The notes beneath the pieces are model-generated. The model saw only the letters and a program-made list of their open reading frames with translations, was not told where the DNA came from and did not search any database. From the NCBI GenBank assembly GCA_905197435.1, contig CAJJYX010000022.1, positions 1 through 26,155 on the forward strand: DNA of 26,155 nucleotides, written 5' to 3'. Positions 15,058 through 23,914 of this stretch are shown here, piece by piece. This stretch comes from an uncultured Bacteroides sp. (GTDB taxonomy: Bacteria; Bacteroidota; Bacteroidia; Bacteroidales; Bacteroidaceae). Position 1 is the first letter of the stretch; each line of letters opens with the position of its first letter. A program made the translations under genes and the position numbers.

Positions 15058-17511
15058 TTAGAATTCGGAAACCAACATCAGCCATCTGGCAGCCGAAGAG
15101 CCCCAGACTTCCTTATAAGTAGCCGTATTGAACTGCGGCCAGTAGGGAGCATCTTCATTGAAATAAGACTGCATACCTACGGGTATCTCTCCTACCGTTT
15201 CTCCGGGCAGTGCCGTATAGAGCTGCGGATAGTTGCTGCCCTCCCCATAAATCATGGACTGTCCGAAAGGATTCCTGCCTACAACCCAGAAGAGCTGCTG
15301 TTCGGCAATGTCTTTCAGTTCCTTGTCCTTCAACACTCTGGCGCAAATGGCTGCGGCTTTTCCGGTAGACAAATGTACGGCAATATTTCCTTTGAACGAG
15401 AACCAGACGGGGAATATACGCAAGTAATGCTCCTTATCCAGACGGATACCGTTCTCGAGCTGTTCTTTGAAATCCTTCGCAGCACCACTGCGAATGCCTA
15501 CCTGGACGGCGTAGAAGTTGACGGAGTCCTTCACTTCATCCTTGTGATAGATGCCGCTGGGCACCATTCCATAAGGATATACATACTTCATGATGTTCTT
15601 CAGATAACCGCCATAGAGTTTCATGGCACGAATCCACTGCTCATACTCGGCATGACGGGGCTGCGTTTCGCAGAGGGCGGCAAGGGCTTCCATGTAGGCA
15701 TAATCGCGAGACTGATGAGTATAGTGTACAATGGACTTCTTTGCCAAATCGCGATAGAAGAAGCCGCAGGTCTTGTCTTTGTCTTTCAACGGTTCGGTGC
15801 GCTGGCACTGCAAGGTGTAGCGGATGGCTTTTACAGCCTCATCGGCATACTGCTGTTCGCCGGTCAGCTTATAGAGCATGCTGGCCGCCCATGAGATGTT
15901 GGCGTGATACTGGCTCTCGGATGCCATGGCGGCATGTCCCCCACCCTTCTTTATCAGCTCGGCAAAGCCAAGTTCGTTGAAGCGCTTCATGGCATAGCCG
16001 AAGTCTTCCTTTGCAATCTTCTTCAGATTACCCTTAAGCGACTCGTCATTTTCAATCCTCATGGAGGCATACGCTTCAATTCCTGCAAGCAGGAAATTCT
16101 CCAAAGCTCCGTTATGGACAAGCAGTTCGCGGCGACCGGCATCATCGTCGGTGCCCACCTTACCGTCGGTCCATAGGTTGGTGCCCCATGTCTGTGCACG
16201 GTAGCCATCGCCCAGACGGGTCTTCATCACATAGTCCATTCCCCACAAAGCCTCTTCCATCAGGCGGTTGTACAAGTCTATATTGCCTTTTTCTTTGGCA
16301 CGTTCGGCCATCAAGAGCAAGGAATAGGCTATCTCTCCCGTCTGTAAGGTCTGTTGGGACATATCGGCGGCATCGTGCCATCCTCCGTTTATAGGAATGA
16401 TATGTCCGTTGTAAGTGGCATGCAGGTCATTATGACAAGCCCCGTGCTTTCCGGGAACGGGATAACCGCAACGCTCGCAGAACAGGAAGTTCACCATACG
16501 CCAGGCAGAATCATCCCACACATCCTGATGGATATAGAAAGGCAAGGTGGTGACATCCCCTACCTGAATGACGTAACGGCCTTGTGTCTTGAAGTCCGAG
16601 AAGTCTATTGTCTCGAACTCTCCCAGGCCGGTCTTTTCCTTACGAACGGGACCGGTATAAACAATGGCCTGCGTAGCGGCATCCTTCAACTGGAACTGTC
16701 CGCCGTGCTTTTCCACATTGACAATGGCGCTTTTGGGGCTCTCTATACTATAACCGGTAGTAGAGAAGATGATGCGATTCTGTGCAGGCATCCAGCCTTT
16801 CACGGTTTCCGGGTTCTCCACCTTCTGAAGTTCCACGGCATCTACATCGAAGCGAAGGAAGTCGCCCATAGTACGTTCTTTGCCGAACACTTCGATGGCA
16901 AATGAAATCTTGGTTACCTTGTCGCGCGCCAGTCCGGACATCTCGACGAAGCATTCGTTCCATTGGTTATTTTTCAGATTGATTTCGTGGTAGCCTTCCC
17001 GACCGTAAATGTCGGGTACTTTTATTTCTCCGTCATTCTCCACATAAAGGTTGAGGTAGATGCTGCGTGCTCCTTCGCACGTGGGATAGATATAGAACTT
17101 CAGGCGGTTGTAACCTTCCCAGTTCACACCTCCTATATCATAAGAGGCCATGCAAGTGCCGCGTCCCAAACCCCAGCCAAGAATCTTCTCCGGATGGGCG
17201 GGAGCTTCCAGACGCAGACTGTGCTTGCCGGACTTGCTCCGTTCGTCAGTCAAACCAATCTTACCGATGCCCTTATGCGACCATTTGGAGAAATCCTCCA
17301 TATCACACAGCATCACGGTTTCCAACACTTTCTTTTTCAAGCCGAATGTTTCGAAAGCCTTTGTCTCGTCGAGCGGTAACGGACTGTGCACGTAGCCCGT
17401 GCTGACGATGTCGGCTTTCAACTTTTCATCTACCTGGGCATGAAGCAAAACGCAGCAACCGATAACTAAATCAAAAAGCAAAAAGATAAGTTTTATTACA
17501 TTCTTCATCAT
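15058..17511 (-). CDS. Secreted GH9 family glycoside hydrolase with N-terminal binding and Ig-like domains
   Basis: 817 residues. The signal peptide ends near residue 25 (VLLHAQ). Residues about 60-230 look like a jelly-roll carbohydrate-binding module (SKSGKHSLRLEAPAHPEK, then MGDFLRFDVDAVELQKV). About 245-330 is the Ig-like domain that precedes GH9 catalytic domains (CelD_N type). From about 335 is the (alpha/alpha)6 catalytic domain with GGWHDAADM (376-384; D380 and D383 correspond to the GH9 DAGD aspartates), VVGRNPFGQSM (743-753) and a C-terminal glutamate in TYKEVWGSS (E801), the likely general acid. GH9 includes cellulases, beta-glucosidases and exo-beta-glucosaminidases, so the substrate is open. 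It is the first gene of a four-gene operon with a well-matched promoter. Confidence 0.93.
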   Translation of the reverse strand: MMKNVIKLIFLLFDLVIGCCVLLHAQVDEKLKADIVSTGYVHSPLPLDETKAFETFGLKKKVLETVMLCDMEDFSKWSHKGIGKIGLTDERSKSGKHSLRLEAPAHPEKILGWGLGRGTCMASYDIGGVNWEGYNRLKFYIYPTCEGARSIYLNLYVENDGEIKVPDIYGREGYHEINLKNNQWNECFVEMSGLARDKVTKISFAIEVFGKERTMGDFLRFDVDAVELQKVENPETVKGWMPAQNRIIFSTTGYSIESPKSAIVNVEKHGGQFQLKDAATQAIVYTGPVRKEKTGLGEFETIDFSDFKTQGRYVIQVGDVTTLPFYIHQDVWDDSAWRMVNFLFCERCGYPVPGKHGACHNDLHATYNGHIIPINGGWHDAADMSQQTLQTGEIAYSLLLMAERAKEKGNIDLYNRLMEEALWGMDYVMKTRLGDGYRAQTWGTNLWTDGKVGTDDDAGRRELLVHNGALENFLLAGIEAYASMRIENDESLKGNLKKIAKEDFGYAMKRFNELGFAELIKKGGGHAAMASESQYHANISWAASMLYKLTGEQQYADEAVKAIRYTLQCQRTEPLKDKDKTCGFFYRDLAKKSIVHYTHQSRDYAYMEALAALCETQPRHAEYEQWIRAMKLYGGYLKNIMKYVYPYGMVPSGIYHKDEVKDSVNFYAVQVGIRSGAAKDFKEQLENGIRLDKEHYLRIFPVWFSFKGNIAVHLSTGKAAAICARVLKDKELKDIAEQQLFWVVGRNPFGQSMIYGEGSNYPQLYTALPGETVGEIPVGMQSYFNEDAPYWPQFNTATYKEVWGSSAARWLMLVSEF

Positions 17512-17566
17512 ATTATAATTATTAAGTTATAAGGTGATTAAAGCATAAAGGAGAAGAAAATTAGTA

Positions 17567-17598
17567 CAAATATATGAGGAACTATGCCTAATCTCAAT
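17567..17598 (-). promoter_or_regulatory. Promoter of the GH9-DUF5009-GHL10-CBM9 operon
   Basis: On the minus strand ATTG (17595-17598) is followed by 20 bases and TATATTTG (17567-17574), a perfect -7 match. The -33 box overlaps the last codons of the upstream peptidase gene. The GH9 start is 55 bases downstream of the -7 box. Confidence 0.72.
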
Positions 17599-18679
17599 TT
17601 TCAACAAGTCTTTGAATAGTTGTTTGAGTGGCATACTCTCTACTAATACAATAAGTTTCTCCATATACAGTAGTAACATATGCCCTAAGTTCAGAAGTTA
17701 CAGGACTACCAAAAATAACTTTAGCAGCATCTCCTTCGGAAGCAAGCAAAAACATGCCTGTAGTCCCCCATTCATATTTCAGAATAGGGTGATTGCCGAC
17801 AACACGTACCATATACACGTCAACTCCAAAGCGCTTTACCTCTGTTGGGTAATTAACAAAATCTCCTTCAAAAAATCGAGGATACAAATAACTTATCGCT
17901 GATTTATCTCCCTCACTAAACCCAGACCATTGATATTCGGCAGTTCCTCCATTCATCACAGAATAGGGATCTGAATCAAAAGTTCCAGTAATACCATTGG
18001 CCACAGATTCACCCAATGATTTCCAATTTGTATGCCTTAGTCCGAAGCAATGTCCCAACTCATGTACCATATTATATATCTTCTGAAGTCTTGGAATGGT
18101 TTTGTTATAATCATAATCCAAATTTATCCAAATAGAGGAACCTGGTTTTCCATTCATAGGCCAAGAGCCTGCCGCAATAGTATTGTTCGGTAAAGGAGCG
18201 CTAGCATCACTACGGATGAGTATATCCGGATTGGCAGCTGTAGTATAAGTCATTTTAAGGTTACTAAGAGGATTCCACAGATTGATGGCTTCCTGTATTT
18301 CATCTCGCCAATCATCCACACCTGATGCAGGTATCGAGCTATCAACACCAACGGTAATTGCTCTTTGTTTGGGGTGACCAATTAAACCGGTAGTATGATA
18401 AGCCTGCCTTGTTTGTGGTTGACTATAAGTGACAAGTTTACTTTTTTCAAGGTATATATCACCTTGAATAAGATAACCTGACTTCAACTCTACCACATCT
18501 AAAGTATCGAATCCAAGTGATTGGATTATACACATACCATCTTCTATTGAAACGCTTTGCTGTTCTTCTTGTTCTTCAAAGTCAACAGTTTCCAACTCAT
18601 TATAACAAGCGCTCATAAACATTAAAAACATAGAATAGCATAATATAAACAAGCCATTCACGAGATATTTTGAATTCAT
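17594..18679 (-). CDS. M57 (HEIGH) zinc metallopeptidase lipoprotein
   Basis: 361 residues starting at the ATG at 18679; an upstream in-frame TTG is less likely. The N-terminus has a membrane segment followed by MFMSAC, consistent with lipidation at C25. The catalytic motif is complete: HELGHCFGLRH (H206, E207, H210, H216), the HExxHxxGxxH zinc site of metzincin-like peptidases. WRDEIQEAINLWNPLS and the downstream YSVMNGG, with its methionine in the Met-turn position, support the M57 dual-action HEIGH group. It probably acts at the cell surface or in the periplasm. It lies 128 bases after susD on the same strand but behind a terminator-like hairpin. Its base composition is visibly A+T-rich compared with its neighbours (18 G+C in the 60 bases 17641-17700). 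Confidence 0.87.
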   Translation of the reverse strand: MNSKYLVNGLFILCYSMFLMFMSACYNELETVDFEEQEEQQSVSIEDGMCIIQSLGFDTLDVVELKSGYLIQGDIYLEKSKLVTYSQPQTRQAYHTTGLIGHPKQRAITVGVDSSIPASGVDDWRDEIQEAINLWNPLSNLKMTYTTAANPDILIRSDASAPLPNNTIAAGSWPMNGKPGSSIWINLDYDYNKTIPRLQKIYNMVHELGHCFGLRHTNWKSLGESVANGITGTFDSDPYSVMNGGTAEYQWSGFSEGDKSAISYLYPRFFEGDFVNYPTEVKRFGVDVYMVRVVGNHPILKYEWGTTGMFLLASEGDAAKVIFGSPVTSELRAYVTTVYGETYCISREYATQTTIQRLVEN

Positions 18680-18702
18680 AATAATCAATTATTATATTAA
18701 AC

Positions 18703-18751
18703 AAAAAATACATAAAGGGAAATATGAAATATGTTTTTCATACTTCCCCTT
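18703..18751 (-). terminator. Terminator-like hairpin after susD
   Basis: On the minus strand AAGGGGAAGTATGAAA (18751-18736) pairs imperfectly with TTTCATATTTCCCTT (18729-18715), followed by a short ATGTA and six T residues (18708-18703). It lies between susD and the peptidase gene and would reduce read-through. Confidence 0.6.
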
Positions 18752-18807
18752 AAAAAAACATGCTTCAAAAAGTCCTCATCACTTAATCTCTATGATAATA
18801 ATGCGGA

Positions 18808-20415
18808 TTAGAAGTTCGGTTTATCTACATCCCAGAAGATGCGAGTACCGCCATTGTCCGGTCCGCCCAACATTTCGACGGCTTTGGCATAACCGGTAGG
18901 ATTATTGCCTTTTTCATTGATGGTGAAGGGTAAACGGCGTGGGCCAAGATCTGTATCAATCTCACCTTGACTGTAGTTCACCATTACCGGGAATAATTTG
19001 GGATAACCAGTGCGACGTATCTCAGCCCAGCCATTCATACCTTCAGGATAAATAGCAATCCAGCGTTGTGTGGCAATCTTAGCAAATTTTTCCTCGTTAC
19101 TCAAAGACTCGTCCCATTTAGCAGTCACCTTGCTCTGGCCTTCAATGCTGGCAGCGGGAATAACGGGGTCTACATACGCTGCAGCAGTAGTCGTACTGCT
19201 TAAATAATCGCCCACAGCGGCTCCCCATTGTTCGAACGATGTCCGTATACCCTTTTCATACAAGCTCTGAGCGGTGCCCTTACCATTTACATCCCAACCA
19301 CGCAAAGCAGCTTCGGCTTCCAACAAAATGGTTTCGGCAGCAGTTGCCAAAATAGCAGGAGAGGTTTCTGTCAAGTTGGGTCGACTTACAATCGCCTTAT
19401 AGGCATCCGAAAACCCTTCTTCTTCCAGTCCTTTAATACCAAGACGAATACCAAAATATTCACTCTTGCTGTTCTGTGTAGCATACTTATCAAGACGCGC
19501 ATCGCCCATACCAGACAAGATAGAAGGAATATTAGCGCCTAAAACACCATCTCCATAGTTGAATGCAATACCGTAAAGCGGATTGACATAACCGTTTCCT
19601 GCAATGCCGAAATTAGCATCATTGGTTTCAATCAATCCATTACTATCGTTCATGGCAGCTTCCGCCTCACTTTTTGCCCAAGCAGCATCATACTTCACAA
19701 TACGCATGGCCAAACGCAAACGAATGGTGTTACACAACTGCGCCCATTTGTTCAAGTTACCTCCATAGGCATAATCAAACATCATAAACGAAGCCACATC
19801 CTTTTCTTTAGCAGTACGCAGCACGTCTGCAGCTTCTTTCAATTCTTCAAAGAATTTTTTATAAGCATCCTGTCCTGAATCATACTCACCACCAGTAGCC
19901 GATTCGCCATAGTGAGAATAGATAATACATCCGTATTGGTCGGCAAGACGCGACATAGCTATTACGCGGCAGATGGTATTGATAGCCTCGAAATGGGCAT
20001 ACGTCTCCATATCGTCTTTGCACTTGTTGGTGATTTTCAAGCTTTCCACCATTACGTTTCTATAAGCATAATCCCAACAGTTGTCATTCCATCCTGCATT
20101 CATGGCATAGGTCACATTACTTACATTGCCGGCAAATGCAGTAGCCGTACTGATATAGCCTGACCACAAATCGGCATTCAAATTTTGAATAAGCTGATAT
20201 TCCCATACATTGACACCTGCATTTTTATTATAATAGATAGACTGCATCATGGGAATGAAGTGCATACCAATGTAGTTGTTATCTTGTTTTAGTTCTTCAT
20301 CGCTCACTCCCTTCGGATTAGTGTTCATATCCTCGAACGCTCCCGTACATGCCGAGAATAAGGTAGCTGCCAGCAGCGCTACAGCTGTAAGTCTAAATAT
20401 ATTTTTCATAATCAT
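18808..20415 (-). CDS. SusD/RagB-family nutrient-binding outer-membrane lipoprotein (SusD_2 type)
   Basis: 535 residues. The N-terminus carries a lipoprotein signal (AVALLAATLFSAC, lipidated C23 counted from 20415), followed directly by the SusD-like FEDMNTNPKGVSDEEL. The segments TYAMNAGWNDNCWDYAYRNV, ISRLADQYGC-like helices (MSRLADQYGCIIYS), LNKWAQLCNTIRLRLAMRI and a C-terminal RWIAIYPEGMNGWAEIRRTGYP are typical of the SusD_2 group. It acts as the lid that captures ligand for the SusC transporter. It begins 9 bases after the susC stop, so the two are translated from one transcript. An ATG at 20409 is an equally good start. The SusD_2 group occurs in both glycan and peptide uptake systems. 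Confidence 0.93.
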   Translation of the reverse strand: MIMKNIFRLTAVALLAATLFSACTGAFEDMNTNPKGVSDEELKQDNNYIGMHFIPMMQSIYYNKNAGVNVWEYQLIQNLNADLWSGYISTATAFAGNVSNVTYAMNAGWNDNCWDYAYRNVMVESLKITNKCKDDMETYAHFEAINTICRVIAMSRLADQYGCIIYSHYGESATGGEYDSGQDAYKKFFEELKEAADVLRTAKEKDVASFMMFDYAYGGNLNKWAQLCNTIRLRLAMRIVKYDAAWAKSEAEAAMNDSNGLIETNDANFGIAGNGYVNPLYGIAFNYGDGVLGANIPSILSGMGDARLDKYATQNSKSEYFGIRLGIKGLEEEGFSDAYKAIVSRPNLTETSPAILATAAETILLEAEAALRGWDVNGKGTAQSLYEKGIRTSFEQWGAAVGDYLSSTTTAAAYVDPVIPAASIEGQSKVTAKWDESLSNEEKFAKIATQRWIAIYPEGMNGWAEIRRTGYPKLFPVMVNYSQGEIDTDLGPRRLPFTINEKGNNPTGYAKAVEMLGGPDNGGTRIFWDVDKPNF

Positions 20416-20424
20416 ATCTACTGT

Positions 20425-23400
20425 TTAAAAATTAACTTTCAAGTTGAACCCAATCGAACGGTTGGTAGGCATACCAAACACATCAACTCCTTGCAGACGG
20501 TTGCTGGTAGAAAGCATGCCATCAGGATCATATGGAGCATTGTTCTTGAAGAAGAACAGGTTGCGGCCTACAAGTGAAACCTGTGCGTTCTTAATGACAC
20601 CAGTCTTTGCCAACCAAGCCTGAGGCAGACTATAGCCAATGGAAAGTTCGCGCAAACGTATGTTGGTAGCACTGTACATATAATGCTCGGTCACACCCGC
20701 ACGGCCACCAACCTGATTATAGAAGCCTTCCACATCTGTAATTTGACGGCCTTCCAGCATCACGTAACCACGGTCACGAGCATCACCCGTTGCCTTGCTT
20801 ACTCCCTGCTGATCGAGGTCGGCTTCCGTCAAAGACATCACTTCACCTCCAAAACGTCCATCAATCAAGAAGTAAAGAGAGAAGTCCTTCCACGTGATTG
20901 TATTGCTCCACCCCAAGTTAAAATCAGGAGTAGAATTACCCAGTTTCACCGGATTTGTCTTGTCCACCAATGGAAGTCTATCACTATCTTTTTGTCCTTC
21001 TTTTGCAGGTTCATACTGAATATTGCCTTTTTCGTCACGTACAAAAGTAGTACCGTAAATGTCACCAAACGAACCACCTACTTCTAAACGACTCCATACA
21101 TTGTTACTTTCGCCACCGCTAAATGTAAAATAACCAAAGTCATCCCCAGCCAGTGCCTTTGCTTCGTTCTTATTGGTTGCAAAGTTAACACCGGTTTTCC
21201 AGCGGAAATCCTTAGTCATGACAGGAGTTCCATTCAACATAACTTCGACACCGGTATTCTGAATATCACCGGCATTGATGTAATATCGGGCGTATTGTGA
21301 ACCTGACGGAGCATCCAACGTAAAGAGTTGATTCTTTGTATTAGTCTTATAATAAGTGAAGTCGAACTCCAAGCGGCTATTGAAAAAGCGCCACTCAGTA
21401 CCAAACTCAATGGAAGTAGTCATTTCCGGTTTCAGTTCTGCAAACGGAGCTGTACTGTTGAAATTGATGCTACCACTCTTTGTAATGGAGTTGAGAGGAT
21501 TTGAAGTATAAGTATTCAAACCGTTACCCACCTTCGACCATGCACCGCGAATCTTACCTAAATCAATCCAAGAAGGTAATTTCAATGTTTCGTTCAGCAA
21601 CCATGTCACACCTACTGACGGATAGAAAAAGCCTTTGTTTTTGTATTTGGTAAATGCCAATGTTGAAGTCCAGTCGTTACGTGCTGTCACGTCCAAATAA
21701 ATCTGATCTTTGAAGCCTACCTGACCGGTGAAGAACACACTCTGGCTTTGAGTATGGGTTTTCCAATCGGTCAATGAGCCCTTGTTCAAGGAGCAGTTCT
21801 GCATAGTGAATACGTTGGGCACAGAGAGTATACCCGGATAGGAATCGAAACCTGTACCGTTTCCTGTATAATCGTTGATGCTGGCACCTACCGAAGCATT
21901 GACACTGAAGTTAGTGAATTGCTGTTGATAAGTAAACAAAACATCCCCATAAGAAGAAAGGCTACTTGATTCACCGTAGATGTAACGACCGTTAGTTCCT
22001 GTTCCAGCCGGATTCATACCACACAACACCGGGCTGGTACCTGCATACATACGTGTATTGTTCTTGTCTACAACATAGTCGGCACTACCACGAGCCTGTA
22101 TACTGAACAGGTCATTGAACTTATACTTCACACTCAGATTCAACAATGTACGATAACGGGTATCCTCATTCGGAACCTTATTAATCAACCAATAGGGATT
22201 CTGCTCCATATCAGTACCTTGAGATTTATACCAGTTCTGGTCCATTATGTTACGACCGGCATTAAGAATCTGATAATTATCTTTGTAGTAGTTAAAGTCC
22301 TTTCCACCTTCAACACCACCACGCGGGAAGTGATAAAGACCTACCAAAGGATTCATGTAATAACCTCCCGAAGTAGTACGGTTGTTCCCCCTTTGATACA
22401 TCGCATTGATATTGGCATCAACAGTCAGTTTGTTATTGAGGAAGTTGGCAGTTTCGCGAAAATTGAAATTATGCTTCACCAAGCTATTACCTTCCACCAC
22501 GCCCTTGCCGTAAGTATTAGCATAGGAAAAGTAAGTTTGCATAGCTTGCGAACCCATGCTCAACGAGAGCGAGTTGATAGTAGTGACACCTGTTTTGAAG
22601 AAATCGTCTGTATAGTCGGGACTACCTTTGATATCACTGCCCCAACTGGTTGACACACCCGTATAGTGATTCTGGAATTCGGGAATACCGTATGCAGCTA
22701 TATCGAAAGTGGTGCTGGTATTGAAACTGATACTGGCGCGTCCTTCCTTGCCCTTCTTAGTGGTAATAATCACCACACCATTGGCAGCCGAACTACCGTA
22801 AAGTGCAGCTGCGGCAGGGCCTTTCAATATGTTCATGCTCTCAATATCATCGGGATTCAGATTGGAAATACCGTCGCCACGGTCGTAGTTACCACTGTCG
22901 TTGTCTCCGCCGATAGTAGTTGAGGTATTTTCGTTGGTAGATGAACCGAACGGTACACCGTCTATCACATACAACGGCTGGTTACTTCCGCTTACAGAAC
23001 GGTTACCACGAATAATCACTTTAGAAGAACCTCCCAAACCGGAAGAACTCTTATTAATCTGCACACCTGCCGTCTTACCGGCCAATGCGTTCATCATATT
23101 GGGGTCTTTCACGCGTGCCAATTCATCACCGTTTACTACCTGAGTAGAGTAAGTCAGTGATTTTTCTTTCTTTGCGATACCCAATGCCGTTACCACCACT
23201 TCATCCAGCAGCTTGGCATCATTCTTTAATGTGACTCTTATCGTCCCCGGAGTGATGGGAACTTCTTGTGTTATCATACCTACGAAAGACACTTGCAGGA
23301 TTTTCGCACCTGCGGGCGCATCTGTAATAGTGAATTTGCCGTCTAAATCCGTTACGGCTCCGGTAGTGCTTCCTTTTACCAATACGGAAGCTCCGATAAT

Positions 23401-23514
23401 CGGTTCATTGTCCTCAGCTGAAATAACGATACCGGTAATGGGGGAATTTTGGGCTGCTACCCAACCGATGGCTGCCAGCAGGCAAACCAAGGTCAGCATA
23501 ATTCTTTTTTTCAT
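20425..23514 (-). CDS. SusC/RagA-family TonB-linked outer-membrane transporter
   Basis: 1029 residues, typical SusC length. The signal peptide (to about WVAAQ, residue 22) is followed by a carboxypeptidase-regulatory-like domain (ITGIVISAEDNEPIIGASVL, DLDGKFTI, VSFVGM), the SusC hallmark DEVVVTALG (about 104-112), the plug domain (GKTAGVQINKSSSGLGGSSK, SNQPLYVIDGVP, GSSAANGVVIITTKKGK) and a C-terminal barrel ending NRSIGFNLKVNF. It imports ligand captured by SusD using energy from TonB-ExbBD. There is no N-terminal signal-transfer (STN) extension, so control by an anti-sigma factor through this protein is unlikely. No regulator gene is adjacent in the window. Confidence 0.96.
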   Translation of the reverse strand: MKKRIMLTLVCLLAAIGWVAAQNSPITGIVISAEDNEPIIGASVLVKGSTTGAVTDLDGKFTITDAPAGAKILQVSFVGMITQEVPITPGTIRVTLKNDAKLLDEVVVTALGIAKKEKSLTYSTQVVNGDELARVKDPNMMNALAGKTAGVQINKSSSGLGGSSKVIIRGNRSVSGSNQPLYVIDGVPFGSSTNENTSTTIGGDNDSGNYDRGDGISNLNPDDIESMNILKGPAAAALYGSSAANGVVIITTKKGKEGRASISFNTSTTFDIAAYGIPEFQNHYTGVSTSWGSDIKGSPDYTDDFFKTGVTTINSLSLSMGSQAMQTYFSYANTYGKGVVEGNSLVKHNFNFRETANFLNNKLTVDANINAMYQRGNNRTTSGGYYMNPLVGLYHFPRGGVEGGKDFNYYKDNYQILNAGRNIMDQNWYKSQGTDMEQNPYWLINKVPNEDTRYRTLLNLSVKYKFNDLFSIQARGSADYVVDKNNTRMYAGTSPVLCGMNPAGTGTNGRYIYGESSSLSSYGDVLFTYQQQFTNFSVNASVGASINDYTGNGTGFDSYPGILSVPNVFTMQNCSLNKGSLTDWKTHTQSQSVFFTGQVGFKDQIYLDVTARNDWTSTLAFTKYKNKGFFYPSVGVTWLLNETLKLPSWIDLGKIRGAWSKVGNGLNTYTSNPLNSITKSGSINFNSTAPFAELKPEMTTSIEFGTEWRFFNSRLEFDFTYYKTNTKNQLFTLDAPSGSQYARYYINAGDIQNTGVEVMLNGTPVMTKDFRWKTGVNFATNKNEAKALAGDDFGYFTFSGGESNNVWSRLEVGGSFGDIYGTTFVRDEKGNIQYEPAKEGQKDSDRLPLVDKTNPVKLGNSTPDFNLGWSNTITWKDFSLYFLIDGRFGGEVMSLTEADLDQQGVSKATGDARDRGYVMLEGRQITDVEGFYNQVGGRAGVTEHYMYSATNIRLRELSIGYSLPQAWLAKTGVIKNAQVSLVGRNLFFFKNNAPYDPDGMLSTSNRLQGVDVFGMPTNRSIGFNLKVNF

Positions 23515-23565
23515 AAGCTGTTTTTCGGAAAATAAATATTAGATTAAATATGTGTTAAGTTAATA

Positions 23566-23587
23566 AACAGATTCTCGGAAATCTGTT
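23566..23587 (-). other. Perfect 8-bp hairpin in the susC leader
   Basis: AACAGATT (23566-23573) and AATCTGTT (23580-23587) are exact complements around a six-base loop, 52 bases before the susC ATG. It would form in the transcript leader if transcription starts upstream. No T-run follows it, so it is not an obvious terminator. Confidence 0.5.
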
Positions 23588-23914
23588 ATCCCGATCGGCC
23601 AGTCTGATTGGCTGTTCCTCTCATTTCTTCTTCTTTGTATGCTTCATAGGCTATTAGTATGTTACGGTTAATATTTAAGCTTATCCAAATGTCTTTATTC
23701 TGCAGATTTCTTTTAAGCTCTCGTATATAAAACCGGGGGCACAACCACAACCCTATCGGAAAAGGAAGATTTGTTTGCTAATAAAAGTTAATGAAGAAAA
23801 GCTGCTGGCAGAACCGGTGCTTTATTGCATGGTTTTAAGCAGATTACGGCATCACCCTTCTCTCCCTCGCCTAAGAGTGAGGCTTTCATTATCTACAAGA
23901 GAACTCTCCCCCGG

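Noticed and set aside
15047..15085. N-terminal extension of the DUF5009 protein to the ATG at 15085
   Set aside because: It would overlap the last codons of GH9 and adds 13 residues not expected in the family. The ATG at 15046 fits the operon spacing and the topology.
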